A stretch of DNA of 64,000 nucleotides from NCBI RefSeq assembly GCF_004297125.1, contig NZ_SCVD01000025.1, positions 124,001 through 188,000 on the forward strand, read 5' to 3'. A model generated the notes under the pieces. It worked only from the letters and a program-made list of their open reading frames with translations. It made no database searches and was not told the DNA's origin. Below are positions 25,042 through 32,678 of the stretch, piece after piece (the stretch's first letter is position 1; every line of letters begins with the position of its first letter). This DNA comes from Phenylobacterium sp. Its GTDB lineage: Bacteria; Pseudomonadota; Alphaproteobacteria; Caulobacterales; Caulobacteraceae. The position numbers were made by a program, and so were the translations under genes.

Positions 25042-27276
25042 TCAGGCCCGCAGCAGCACCATGCCGAAGGCCGGGTCCTCGCTGACCCAACGCTGCTCCA
25101 GCTTCCAGCCCGCCTGAGCCGCCAGCGTCGCCATGCGCTCGATCGTGAACTTGTAGGAGTTCTCGGTGTGGATGGTCTCGCCCTCGGCGAACCGGAAGGC
25201 CTGGCCGGCCACGTGGGCGACCTGGTTCTTCAGGCTGACCAGATGCATCTCGATCCGGCTCTCGGCGGCGTTCCAGACGGCGCGGTGCGCGAAGGCGTCG
25301 AGGTCGAAGTCGCCGCGCAGCTCGCGGTTGATCCGCGCCAGCAGATTCTTGTTGAACGCCGCGGTGACCCCCTTGGCGTCGTCATAGGCGGCCACCAGGA
25401 CCGCGGGGTCCTTCACCAGGTCCATCCCGATGAGGAAGGCCGCGCCCTCGCCCAGCAGGCGGCGCGCGCCGACCAGGAAGGCGCGCGCCTCCTCCGGCGT
25501 GAAGTTGCCGATGGTCGAGCCCGGGAAGAAGCCCACGACGGGCCGGCCCTCGGTCTCTTCGGGCAGACGCAGCGCATTGGTGAAGTCGTCGCGCAGCGGG
25601 GCGACGACCAGGCCGGGGTAGTCGGCGCGGATCGCCTTGGCCGCGCCCTCCAGCGCCGAGGCGCTGATGTCGATGGGCGCGTAGGCCGCAAGCTGCGGCG
25701 CGGCGTCCAGGACGATCCGGGTCTTGGTGCTGGCGCCCGAGCCGAACTCCACGAGGACGGCGCCGTCGGGGATATGGGCGGCGACCTCGCCGGCGGCGAC
25801 CTTCAGCAGGGCGATCTCGGTGCGGGTGGGATAATATTCCTCGAGCTCGGTGATCGCCTCGAAGAGCTCGGAGCCCTCGGCGTCATAGAAGTGCTTGGGC
25901 GGCACGGCCTTGTGCGGCTTCGACAGCCCGGCGATCACGTCGGCCTCCAGGTCCGAGGCGGCCGCGGCGTCTCCCGCCCCGTCGAGGGCCAGGCGCAGTC
26001 CGGAGAACATCCAGCGCTGGTGCGGGTAGAAGAAGTTGCGATAGGTGGCCCGCGTGTGGCCGGCGGGCGTCACGCAGGCCCCGCCGCGCAGGACGAACTG
26101 ACCCGACATGAACTTGCCGTTGTACTCGCCGACCGCGCCCTGGGCGGGCTTGAAGCGGGGGTAAGGCAGGTAGGCGCTGCGGGTCCATTCCCAGAGGTCG
26201 CCGAACATCTGCCGCAGGCCTTCGCCGTCCGGCGCGGCCTGGGGGTCGAGACGCCCGGAGCCCAGGAAGTTGCCGTCGATGGCCAGGCCCTCGGCCGCAT
26301 GCTCCCACTCGGCCTCGGTGGGCAGGCGCGCGCCGGCCCAGGCGGCATAGGCGTCGGCCTCGTAGTAGCTGAGGTGGCTGACCGGCTGGGCGGGGTCGAG
26401 CGGGCGCAGGCCGTTGAGGCCCATGACGCGCCAGCCGTCGGCCGCCTCGCGCCAGTAGACCGGGGCGGCCCAGTCCTCGGCCCTGACCAGGGCCCAGCCT
26501 TCGGACAGCCAGAGCTCGGGGCGCGCGTATCCGCCGTCGGCCATGAAGGCCAGCCATTCGCCGTTGGTGACCAGGCGATCCGCCAGGCGGAAGGGTTCCA
26601 GCCAGACTCGATGCCGCGGGCCCTCGTTGTCGAAGGCGAAGCCTCCCTGCCCTGACTTGGGTCCGTCGTGGCCGATCTCCACCAGCCCGCCCGGAAAGCC
26701 CACATAGCCCAGCGGCGCGGCAGGCGCGGCGGGGGGCGGCGCCCTGGGCGGCGCGAAGGCCGGCGCCAGCGGCGACTGGGCGAACAGGTGCAGGATGTCC
26801 ATCAGCACCAGCTCCTGGTGCTGCTCCTCGTGCGCCAGGCCCAGCGCAAGCAGGTCGGCTAGGTCCCCGACGCCCCCGGACAGCAACCGTTCCATCCCGG
26901 CGTCCACGTGGGCGCGATAGGCCAGGACATCGGCGACCGACGGGCGCGTGATCAGGCCCCGGGCCGGACGCGGCTGACGCGGGCCGACGGCCTCGTAGTA
27001 GGAGTTGAAAAGATAGCCGAACTTGGGATCGAAGACCTTGTAGCCCGCCAGGTGCGGCGTCAGCATGAAGGTCTCGAAGAACCAGGTGGTATGCGCCAGG
27101 TGCCACTTGGTGGGGCTGGCGTCGGGCATCGACTGGGCGCCCATGTCCTCGGGCGTCAGCGGCCGGGTCAGGCCCTCGGTGGCGCGCCGCACTGCGCGAT
27201 AGCGGGCCAGGGCGTCGATGGCGGAAGCCTGCCGCCGCAACCGGGCGCGGTCGTCGGGACGGTCGGTGCTGCGCAT
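25042..27276 (-). CDS. Fused ergothioneine enzyme: EgtB (sulfoxide synthase) + EgtD (histidine methyltransferase)
   Basis: ATG 27276 is chosen because GGGGAG (27282-27287) is 5 nt upstream; an earlier ATG at 27291 overlaps it. Residues 1-170 are a DinB-type helical domain with the EgtB iron ligands in KWHLAHTTWFFE and HEEQHQE (149-155). Residues about 190-430 are the FGE-sulfatase fold (RLPTEAEWEHAAEG, FGDLWEWTRSAY). Residues about 440-744 are EgtD, the AdoMet-dependent histidine trimethylase (KHFYDAEGSELFEAITELEE, YPTRTEI, GFFPGSTIGNF). The chain is continuous, so this is a true fusion in the order EgtB-EgtD. Ergothioneine is an antioxidant thiol; EgtA/C/E functions must come from elsewhere or from other thiols. 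A perfect EcfG promoter lies upstream. Confidence 0.93.
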   Translation of the reverse strand: MRSTDRPDDRARLRRQASAIDALARYRAVRRATEGLTRPLTPEDMGAQSMPDASPTKWHLAHTTWFFETFMLTPHLAGYKVFDPKFGYLFNSYYEAVGPRQPRPARGLITRPSVADVLAYRAHVDAGMERLLSGGVGDLADLLALGLAHEEQHQELVLMDILHLFAQSPLAPAFAPPRAPPPAAPAAPLGYVGFPGGLVEIGHDGPKSGQGGFAFDNEGPRHRVWLEPFRLADRLVTNGEWLAFMADGGYARPELWLSEGWALVRAEDWAAPVYWREAADGWRVMGLNGLRPLDPAQPVSHLSYYEADAYAAWAGARLPTEAEWEHAAEGLAIDGNFLGSGRLDPQAAPDGEGLRQMFGDLWEWTRSAYLPYPRFKPAQGAVGEYNGKFMSGQFVLRGGACVTPAGHTRATYRNFFYPHQRWMFSGLRLALDGAGDAAAASDLEADVIAGLSKPHKAVPPKHFYDAEGSELFEAITELEEYYPTRTEIALLKVAAGEVAAHIPDGAVLVEFGSGASTKTRIVLDAAPQLAAYAPIDISASALEGAAKAIRADYPGLVVAPLRDDFTNALRLPEETEGRPVVGFFPGSTIGNFTPEEARAFLVGARRLLGEGAAFLIGMDLVKDPAVLVAAYDDAKGVTAAFNKNLLARINRELRGDFDLDAFAHRAVWNAAESRIEMHLVSLKNQVAHVAGQAFRFAEGETIHTENSYKFTIERMATLAAQAGWKLEQRWVSEDPAFGMVLLRA

Positions 27277-27428
27277 GCAAACTCCCCTCATTCAGCCGGA
27301 AGCGTCGCTTCGGCGTCCTCCAGCGAATGTGGGGACGAAACCAGAACACCACAATGGGTGCGCCGATGCATTCGGCGCCCAGGAATTAGACGCCAACGTT
27401 TCTTCACCTTTGCGGTTCCGAATTTTCC

Positions 27429-27455
27429 GGAACGGATTGGCTTGAGGCCCGTTCC
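27429..27455. promoter_or_regulatory. Bidirectional EcfG (general stress response) promoter
   Basis: On the plus strand GGAAC (27429-27433), 16 nt, CGTT (27450-27453) matches the alphaproteobacterial EcfG consensus and points at the sigma gene, giving a leader of about 55 nt. The site is a dyad (GGAACG...CGTTCC), so the minus strand also reads GGAAC (27455-27451), 16 nt, CGTT (27434-27431), pointing at egtBD with a leader of about 150 nt. One 27-bp element can thus serve both divergent genes. Confidence 0.8.
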
Positions 27456-27514
27456 ACCTTCGCTGGTGGCAGGCGATCATCCGGTCCGGGGGCCGGAACT
27501 TACTAGGGGATGGG

Positions 27515-28054
27515 ATGGACTCCAGCACAAGTTGGCGTGACGAAGTCGTCGGCATGATACCGGCGTTGCGCGCGTTTGCCTGGTCGCTCAGTCATAACGG
27601 TTCCGACGCCGACGACCTGGTTCAGGACACCCTGATCAAGGCCTGGTCCAACCGCGACAAGTTCGAGCCGGGGACCAACCTGCGCGCGTGGCTGTTCACG
27701 ATCCTGCGCAACACCTACTACACGAACGTGCTGCGCCGCCGGCGCGAAGTGCGCGACGAGCTGGGCGAATACGCCAGCACGCTGCAGACCCCGCCCACCC
27801 AGGACTGGAGCGTGGCGATGCGGGCCCTGCAGACGGCCCTGCAGCAGCTTCCCGCGGAGCACCGCGAGGCGCTGATCCTGGTGGGGGCGGCCGGCCTCTC
27901 CTACGAGGAGGCGGCCGAGATCTGCGGCTGTGCGCTGGGCACGATCAAGAGCCGGGTGAACCGGGCCCGCGCGCGTCTGCTGAAGATCATGGACGCCGAC
28001 CAGCCCTCGGACGTCATGGCTCTGGAAACGATGACGGTGATGGGGTCGGCGTAG
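27515..28054 (+). CDS. EcfG-type ECF sigma factor (general stress response)
   Basis: The 179-residue protein has sigma region 2 (LRAFAWSLSHNGSDADDLVQ, then DTLIKAWSNRDKFEPGTNLR and AWLFTILRNTYYTNVLRRRR) and region 4 (ALQQLPAEHREALILVGAAG, YEEAAEICGCALGTIKSRVN). The FEPGTNLRAWLFTILRNTYY block and the 4-sigma domain are typical of the EcfG/SigT group (ECF15), which recognises GGAAC...CGTT. Such a promoter lies 62 nt upstream, suggesting autoregulation. In this group NepR is the anti-sigma factor and PhyR the anti-anti-sigma factor; a NepR-like gene overlaps the 3' end here, but no PhyR is in the window. It could be the main EcfG or a paralogue such as SigU. Confidence 0.9.
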   Translation: MDSSTSWRDEVVGMIPALRAFAWSLSHNGSDADDLVQDTLIKAWSNRDKFEPGTNLRAWLFTILRNTYYTNVLRRRREVRDELGEYASTLQTPPTQDWSVAMRALQTALQQLPAEHREALILVGAAGLSYEEAAEICGCALGTIKSRVNRARARLLKIMDADQPSDVMALETMTVMGSA

Positions 28055-28187
28055 CGGGCTTGGCCGCGAAGGCCTCCAGCTGGTCGGCCACGCCCCGCAG
28101 GTGCTCCGGGATCGGGCGTGCTTCCAGAGATTGGAACATGCCCGTCAACGCCGCAGCCAGGGCGGCGGCCTCATCCTGATCCGTCAC
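28014..28187 (-). CDS. NepR-like small anti-sigma factor
   Basis: A 57-residue frame runs from GTG 28187 to TGA 28014 with AGGA 8 nt upstream of the start; it overlaps the last 41 nt of the sigma gene on the opposite strand. The central part, LTGMFQSLEARPIPEHLRGV then ADQLEAF, matches the NepR pattern of helix 1, a P-(V/I)-P-(D/E) turn and helix 2 ending in QLE. The C-terminus is a Pro/Ser tail. NepR proteins of 50-65 residues hold EcfG sigma factors inactive. The usual arrangement is nepR-ecfG on one strand; a convergent, overlapping nepR is unusual. The assignment rests on a short motif and on its neighbour. Confidence 0.58.
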   Translation of the reverse strand: MTDQDEAAALAAALTGMFQSLEARPIPEHLRGVADQLEAFAAKPATPTPSPSSFPEP

Positions 28188-28222
28188 GTGTGAATTCCTG
28201 TTCCCGCCGCCACACTAGCGCC

Positions 28223-28247
28223 GGAACGGCGCAGGCGCACGCCCGTT
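28223..28247 (+). promoter_or_regulatory. EcfG promoter for the small hydrophilic gene
   Basis: GGAAC (28223-28227), 16 nt, CGTT (28244-28247) is an exact consensus match. The ATG at 28256 lies only 8 nt past the -10 element, so transcription would begin at or next to the start codon and give a leaderless mRNA. Confidence 0.75.
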
Positions 28248-28255
28248 GATTCGCG

Positions 28256-28474
28256 ATGGTGACCCAGGATCCCAAGGCCCCGCCCGGCGGACACGGGGAA
28301 GGCGAGCGCGACGCGTGGGACCGCGACCGCTACGGCTCACGCCAGGGCGAGGACCGCGGGGAGTACGGCTCCGGCTGGGACCGCGAAGGCCAGGAATACG
28401 GCGAGGGCCAGGACGACGAGCCGGCCGCCTCCGACACGGAGACGCCAGGCGCGCCGCGCGATCCGGCTACCTGA
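28256..28474 (+). CDS. Small hydrophilic, disordered stress-type protein
   Basis: The 72-residue protein is made almost only of Gly, Asp, Glu, Arg, Tyr and Gln (for example YGSGWDREGQEYGEGQDDE), with no hydrophobic core. It resembles hydrophilin-like proteins that protect against desiccation or osmotic stress, but I do not recognise a named family. No Shine-Dalgarno sequence precedes the ATG; instead an exact EcfG promoter places the transcription start at about the ATG, so translation is probably leaderless. Its position next to the EcfG sigma gene supports membership of the stress regulon. The reading frame could be doubted because of its composition; the promoter is the main argument. Confidence 0.6.
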   Translation: MVTQDPKAPPGGHGEGERDAWDRDRYGSRQGEDRGEYGSGWDREGQEYGEGQDDEPAASDTETPGAPRDPAT

Positions 28475-28558
28475 CCTCGCCTGCACGGGGCCTCGGGCGG
28501 CCTCGCCCAGCTTGCTCTGACAGGTGGAAGCGCGTCGTCAGTCTGCTAAGGCAGGGCA

Positions 28559-29602
28559 ATGTCGATCGACGCCATGTTCAAGCAGGCGAACGCCGCGCAG
28601 ATGGCCGGCAACTTCGCCGAGGCGGAACGGCGCTACCGCTCGCTGGCGCGGGCCAAGCCGCTGTGGGCCTACCACAACCTGGGGGTCGTCTACGCCAAAA
28701 CCCAGCGGTTCAAGGAGGCGGAGATCGCGTTCCGGACGGCGTTGAAGGCCGACCCGACGTGCCCTTCGCCGCGCCATAGCCTGGGGATGCTGCTGCTGGG
28801 CGGCGGGGACTATGCCGAGGGCTGGCCGCTGATGGAGGCGCGCCGCGAACTGCCGGAACTGAACATCACCCGGCCGAACCTCTCCTTCCCGGAATGGAAG
28901 GGCGAGGACCTGGCCGGCAAGCATATCCTGGTGATCCTGGAACAGGGCCTGGGCGACCAGATCCAGTTCGCGCGCTTCGTACCGGTGCTGCAGGCTCGCG
29001 GCGCGAAGGTGAGCTATGCCTGCGCGCCGTCCCTGGTGCGGCTGCTCAATCCGCTCGGCGTCGATCTGGTCCCGATCCCCGGCGGCGCCATCCCGAAGGC
29101 GGACTACTGGTCGCTGATCTTCTCGCTGCCGCAGCACCTGGGGCTGAGCGTGGAGACGATTCCCGGGGCGCCGTACCTGCCCGGCGGGCCGGCGCCGGCC
29201 GGCGGCGGCGTGGGCGTGGTGGTCCGGGGCAGCACCACCCACACGAACGACCGGTTCCGCTCCCTGCCGCCCGAGACGGCGCAACAGGTCCTGGCCCTGG
29301 GCCGCAGCCTCGCGCCAGAGGACACCGGGGCGCAGGACTTCCAGGACACCGCCGAGATCATCGCCGGCCTGGACCTGGTGATCAGCGTCGACACCGCGGT
29401 GGCGCACCTGGCCGGCGCCATGGGCAAGCCGGTCTGGATCCTGCTGCCGGCCGTCGAGACCGACTGGCGCTGGCTGCGGGGCCGCAGCGACAGCCCCTGG
29501 TACCCGTCGGCCCGGCTCTATCGCCAGGCGACGCCCGGAAAGTGGGGTTCGATCGTGCGCAAGATGACCGAGGATCTTCGGGCCCTGGGGCTCGCCGCAT
29601 GA
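28559..29602 (+). CDS. TPR protein with glycosyltransferase-9-like domain
   Basis: The 347-residue protein starts with two to three TPR units (about 5-90: AERRYRSLARAKPLWAYHNL, YAKTQRFKEAEIAFRTALKA). The rest has features of GT-B glycosyltransferases of the heptosyltransferase kind: ILVILEQGLGDQIQFARFVP, then GLDLVISVDTAVAHLAGAMG and KPVWILLPAVETDWRWL. This TPR-GT9 layout is common in Alphaproteobacteria, where it is often linked to surface polysaccharides or protein glycosylation. The acceptor is unknown. Its stop overlaps the kynureninase start (ATGA), so the two are translationally coupled although their functions seem unrelated. Confidence 0.8.
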   Translation: MSIDAMFKQANAAQMAGNFAEAERRYRSLARAKPLWAYHNLGVVYAKTQRFKEAEIAFRTALKADPTCPSPRHSLGMLLLGGGDYAEGWPLMEARRELPELNITRPNLSFPEWKGEDLAGKHILVILEQGLGDQIQFARFVPVLQARGAKVSYACAPSLVRLLNPLGVDLVPIPGGAIPKADYWSLIFSLPQHLGLSVETIPGAPYLPGGPAPAGGGVGVVVRGSTTHTNDRFRSLPPETAQQVLALGRSLAPEDTGAQDFQDTAEIIAGLDLVISVDTAVAHLAGAMGKPVWILLPAVETDWRWLRGRSDSPWYPSARLYRQATPGKWGSIVRKMTEDLRALGLAA

Positions 29603-30825
29603 CCCGGGCCGACGCCGAGGCCCTGGACGCGGTCGACCCGCTGGCGCGGTTCCGCGAGGCCTTCGACCTGCCCGCGGGCGTGATTTACCTGGACGGCAAT
29701 TCCCTGGGCCCCCTGCCCCGCGCGGCGGCTGCGGGGGTGGAGCGCGCCGTGCGCCAGGAGTGGGGCCAGGGGCTGATCACCAGCTGGAACGCCGCCGGCT
29801 GGATCGAGGCGCCGCAGCGGCTGGGCGGCAAGGTCGCGCGGCTGGTCGGCGCCGGGCCGAACGAGGTGGCGGTGGCCGATTCAACCTCGGTGAACCTCTT
29901 CAAACTGGCGGCCGGCGCGCTGTCGCTGCGGCCGGGCCGCAGGACGATCGTCACCGAGACCGGCAATTTCCCGACAGACGTCTATGTGCTGGAGGGGGTC
30001 TGCGCGATGGCGGGCGCCACGCTGAAGGCGCTGCCGCCGGAGCAGGTCCTCCACGCGGTGGACGACGACACGGCCGCGGTCGTGCTGACCCACGTTCACT
30101 ACAAGACCGCCCGGCGCTGGGACATGGCGGCGGTGACCGCGGCGGTGCAGGCCCGGGGCGCGCTGATGCTCTGGGACCTGTGCCACACCGCCGGCGCGGT
30201 GGCTTGCGACCTCAACGGCGCGGGCGCCGACCTCGCGGTCGGGTGCAGCTACAAGTACCTGAACGGCGGCCCCGGCGCGCCGGCGTTCCTGTTCGTCGCC
30301 GAGCGCCATCAGGGGGCGATCCGCTCGCCGCTGTCCGGCTGGATGGGCCATGCCGAGCCCTTCGCGTTCGAGGACCGCTATCGGCCGTCGTCCGACATCC
30401 GCGCCATGCTGTGCGGCACGCCGCCGATCCTGGGGCTGGCGGCGCTGGAGGCCGGGCTGGACCTGCAGCTCGAGGCCGATCCCCGGGCGGTGGAGGCCAA
30501 GGGCCAGTCGCTGTGCCGGCTGTTCATCGACCTCGTGGAGCGCCGCTGCGCCGGCCACGGCCTGGCCCTGACCGGCCCGCGCGAGATGGAGCGGCGCGGG
30601 CTGCACGTCTCGTTCGCCCACCCGGACGCCTACGCCCTGGTCCAGGCGATGATCGCCCGCGGCGTAATCGGCGACTTCCGCGAGCCGGACATCGCCCGCT
30701 TCGGCTTCTCGCCGCTCTACCTGAGCCACGCGGAGGTGTGGGACGCCGCGGAGATCCTGCGCGACGTGCTGGAGACCCGGGCGTACGAGGCGCCCGGGTT
30801 CCGCACCCGCTCGGCCGTGACCTAG
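29599..30825 (+). CDS. kynU: Kynureninase
   Basis: The 408-residue protein is a fold-type I PLP enzyme. It has FDLPAGVIYLDGNSLGPLPR at the N-terminus, the phosphate-binding region VADSTSVNLFKL, the PLP-contacting DLCHTAGAV, and the Schiff-base lysine Lys219 in GCSYKYLNGGPGAPAF. These are diagnostic for kynureninase, which cleaves kynurenine or 3-hydroxykynurenine to anthranilate or 3-hydroxyanthranilate plus alanine. It starts at ATG 29599, inside the stop of the TPR gene. No other tryptophan-catabolism genes are in the window. It converges on the serralysin gene and the two stops share the bases CTAG. Confidence 0.94.
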   Translation: MTRADAEALDAVDPLARFREAFDLPAGVIYLDGNSLGPLPRAAAAGVERAVRQEWGQGLITSWNAAGWIEAPQRLGGKVARLVGAGPNEVAVADSTSVNLFKLAAGALSLRPGRRTIVTETGNFPTDVYVLEGVCAMAGATLKALPPEQVLHAVDDDTAAVVLTHVHYKTARRWDMAAVTAAVQARGALMLWDLCHTAGAVACDLNGAGADLAVGCSYKYLNGGPGAPAFLFVAERHQGAIRSPLSGWMGHAEPFAFEDRYRPSSDIRAMLCGTPPILGLAALEAGLDLQLEADPRAVEAKGQSLCRLFIDLVERRCAGHGLALTGPREMERRGLHVSFAHPDAYALVQAMIARGVIGDFREPDIARFGFSPLYLSHAEVWDAAEILRDVLETRAYEAPGFRTRSAVT

Positions 30826-32345
30826 AACAGGAAGTCCGAAGCGCCCAGGCTGGCCGCCGAGATTCCGGCCAGGGTGACCGTCCCGGCCCCGAGGTGGATG
30901 ACGGCGCCGGCCGCGCTGGAGGTGATCAAGGCCTGTACGTCGGCCCAGTCGTCCAGGTCGGCCACCGCGGTGAGGTCGATGACGTCGGCGCCGCCGCCGG
31001 CCCGGAAGTCGACGACGACGTCCTTGCCCGCGTTCGATGCGAACACGAACTGGTCGTCGCCCTCGCCGCCCGTGAGGCGATTGTCCACCGCGTTGCCGAC
31101 GATGGTGTCGTCCCCGGACCCGCCGACGGCGTTCTCGATCCAGGCGCCGTAGGCGATGCTGATGTTGTCATGCATCAGCGGATTGGTGACGCCGGCGATC
31201 TCGCGCCAGCTCTCGCCGCCGTTCGTGCCGTCCACGCCGTTGTTGTAGACGTCGTAGAGGAACTGGCTGCGCGCCGGCAGGCCCGCCGCGGCGTTGTTGG
31301 CGTTGATCTGCTCGAGCGTCAGGAAGGTCTCCGAGCCGCCAGCGCTGGAGAACGATCCGGGGTTCAGGTCAATGAACGACGGCGTCGAATAGCCCGACAG
31401 GTCCAGCGTGTCCTTGCCGCCGGCGTCCCAGATCGTGAAGACCGGCGCCAACTCGTTGGGACCGAGCTGGAAGGCGGGGCGGTCGGCCAGGTCGGCCGAC
31501 GAGTTGAAGCCGTACACCGTGTCGCCCGTGCGGGTCGTGGTGTCGACGCCGTAGATCGCCTGGATCGCGGCTATGTCGTGGACCAGGGGCGTCGACGAGT
31601 AGACGAACCGCATCAGGTTCCAGTCGATGTGCTGGGCCCCCGTCTCATAGGCGTCCCAGTACGACATGACCGTGTACTGGCGGGAGTCCTGGTAATAGTC
31701 GGCCAGATCGTAGGTCAGCGGCGTGTCGTCGCTGGCGTCGTAATCGCCGGGGTGCGACAGCCCCAGGGCGTGGCCGATCTCGTGGGTGAAGGTCTGCAGG
31801 CCATAGAATCCGGTCGTAAGCTGGACGCCGCTCACCGGACCGGGATTAACCCATACGTCGCCCTGGATGTGCTGGTACTGCGCGCCGTAGGCGTTGCCGT
31901 GCGGCAGGTAGGCCCAGGCCTGCCCCGGACCGGTCGTGGTCGAGGCGAAGGCCATGTCCCAGTTGCCCTGGCCGTTCGACTGCTCCCGGAAGTTGATCGA
32001 GATCAGGTCGTCCCAGTAGGCCAGCGCCAGCCGGGCCGCATCCTGCTGGTCCGCGTTCAGGGGCGAGTAGCCGTAGGTTTCGGCCGCGCCGTGCGGATTG
32101 TTGTAGACGCCCGTCGTGTGCGGCCCGCTGTAGAAGCCGTAGGTCAGGACGCCGTCCTTGAGTTCGGAGGCGTCCCAGGCGAACCCCGACCGGTTCAGCC
32201 AGGCCGCGATGTCGTCCGGCGTCCAGATCGGCTTATCGCGGAGCTCACCCCCCGCCAAGGGATCGACGGAAGCATTCAGCTCGCTCTCCGTTGGGACCCC
32301 CGCCTCCAACGTGTACCCGTACATCGGGTTCGATGCGCCACCCAT
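30822..32345 (-). CDS. Serralysin-type secreted zinc metalloprotease (M10)
   Basis: ATG 32345 is preceded by AGGAG (32354-32358), 8 nt away; the longer frame from 32396 lacks this. The 507-residue protein has the metzincin site HEIGHALGLSH (188-198) and Met-turn YTVMSYWDA. The M10 C-terminal domain follows, with RTX calcium nonapeptides GGSGDDTIVGN and LTGGEGDDQF and a hydrophobic C-terminus ending ASDFLF. There is no N-terminal signal peptide, so export by a type I secretion system using the C-terminal signal is expected; that ABC exporter is not in this window. The three His ligands and catalytic Glu are intact. Confidence 0.94.
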   Translation of the reverse strand: MGGASNPMYGYTLEAGVPTESELNASVDPLAGGELRDKPIWTPDDIAAWLNRSGFAWDASELKDGVLTYGFYSGPHTTGVYNNPHGAAETYGYSPLNADQQDAARLALAYWDDLISINFREQSNGQGNWDMAFASTTTGPGQAWAYLPHGNAYGAQYQHIQGDVWVNPGPVSGVQLTTGFYGLQTFTHEIGHALGLSHPGDYDASDDTPLTYDLADYYQDSRQYTVMSYWDAYETGAQHIDWNLMRFVYSSTPLVHDIAAIQAIYGVDTTTRTGDTVYGFNSSADLADRPAFQLGPNELAPVFTIWDAGGKDTLDLSGYSTPSFIDLNPGSFSSAGGSETFLTLEQINANNAAAGLPARSQFLYDVYNNGVDGTNGGESWREIAGVTNPLMHDNISIAYGAWIENAVGGSGDDTIVGNAVDNRLTGGEGDDQFVFASNAGKDVVVDFRAGGGADVIDLTAVADLDDWADVQALITSSAAGAVIHLGAGTVTLAGISAASLGASDFLF

Positions 32346-32678
32346 ACCTGTGTCTCCTCTGTATTTTTCCATCCTCGGCGTGTTCTTCCCGCGCAATGGA
32401 TTAGGCGGGCCACGTCAAGATGAGCTGATAGGGTTCCTTCTCCCTACCAGGTTTGACAACAGAGAAGATTCGTTGCGGCGAGTACCCATCATGTGCAAAT
32501 GTTCTCCCGCCTTGTCCTACGGTTACGCTCGTATCTACCCTTCTGGAAATAACATTATTTCTTACTGGATGCGCAGCGACGCAACAGGCTGACGTTGCGT
32601 TCCGATTGGCGTCGCCCCGCGGCTCGGATAGCAATGCGCGGGCGGGCGGCCACAAGCCCGCCAGGAAACGCGACGGGC
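32346..32678. promoter_or_regulatory. Divergent control region between the protease and acyl-CoA synthetase genes
   Basis: This 333-bp gap is much more AT-rich than the genes around it. It contains a perfect 16-bp dyad GAAATAA-CA-TTATTTC at 32546-32561, about 200 bp upstream of the protease and 118 bp upstream of the synthetase. An AT-rich dyad in such a GC-rich genome suggests an operator, for example for an iron- or stationary-phase regulator. The open frames in the gap look non-coding. Confidence 0.5.

Noticed and set aside
25168..26655. 495-codon open frame opposite egtBD
   Set aside because: High-GC shadow frame with repetitive Gly/Ala/Arg/Val text; the minus-strand EgtBD motifs are unambiguous.
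27277..27514. Riboswitch or other RNA leader in the egtBD/sigma divergent region
   Set aside because: No conserved riboswitch core seen; the EcfG promoter explains the region.
29760..32423. 887-codon open frame across kynU and the protease gene
   Set aside because: Shadow frame spanning two well-supported genes on opposite strands; no domain is recognisable.
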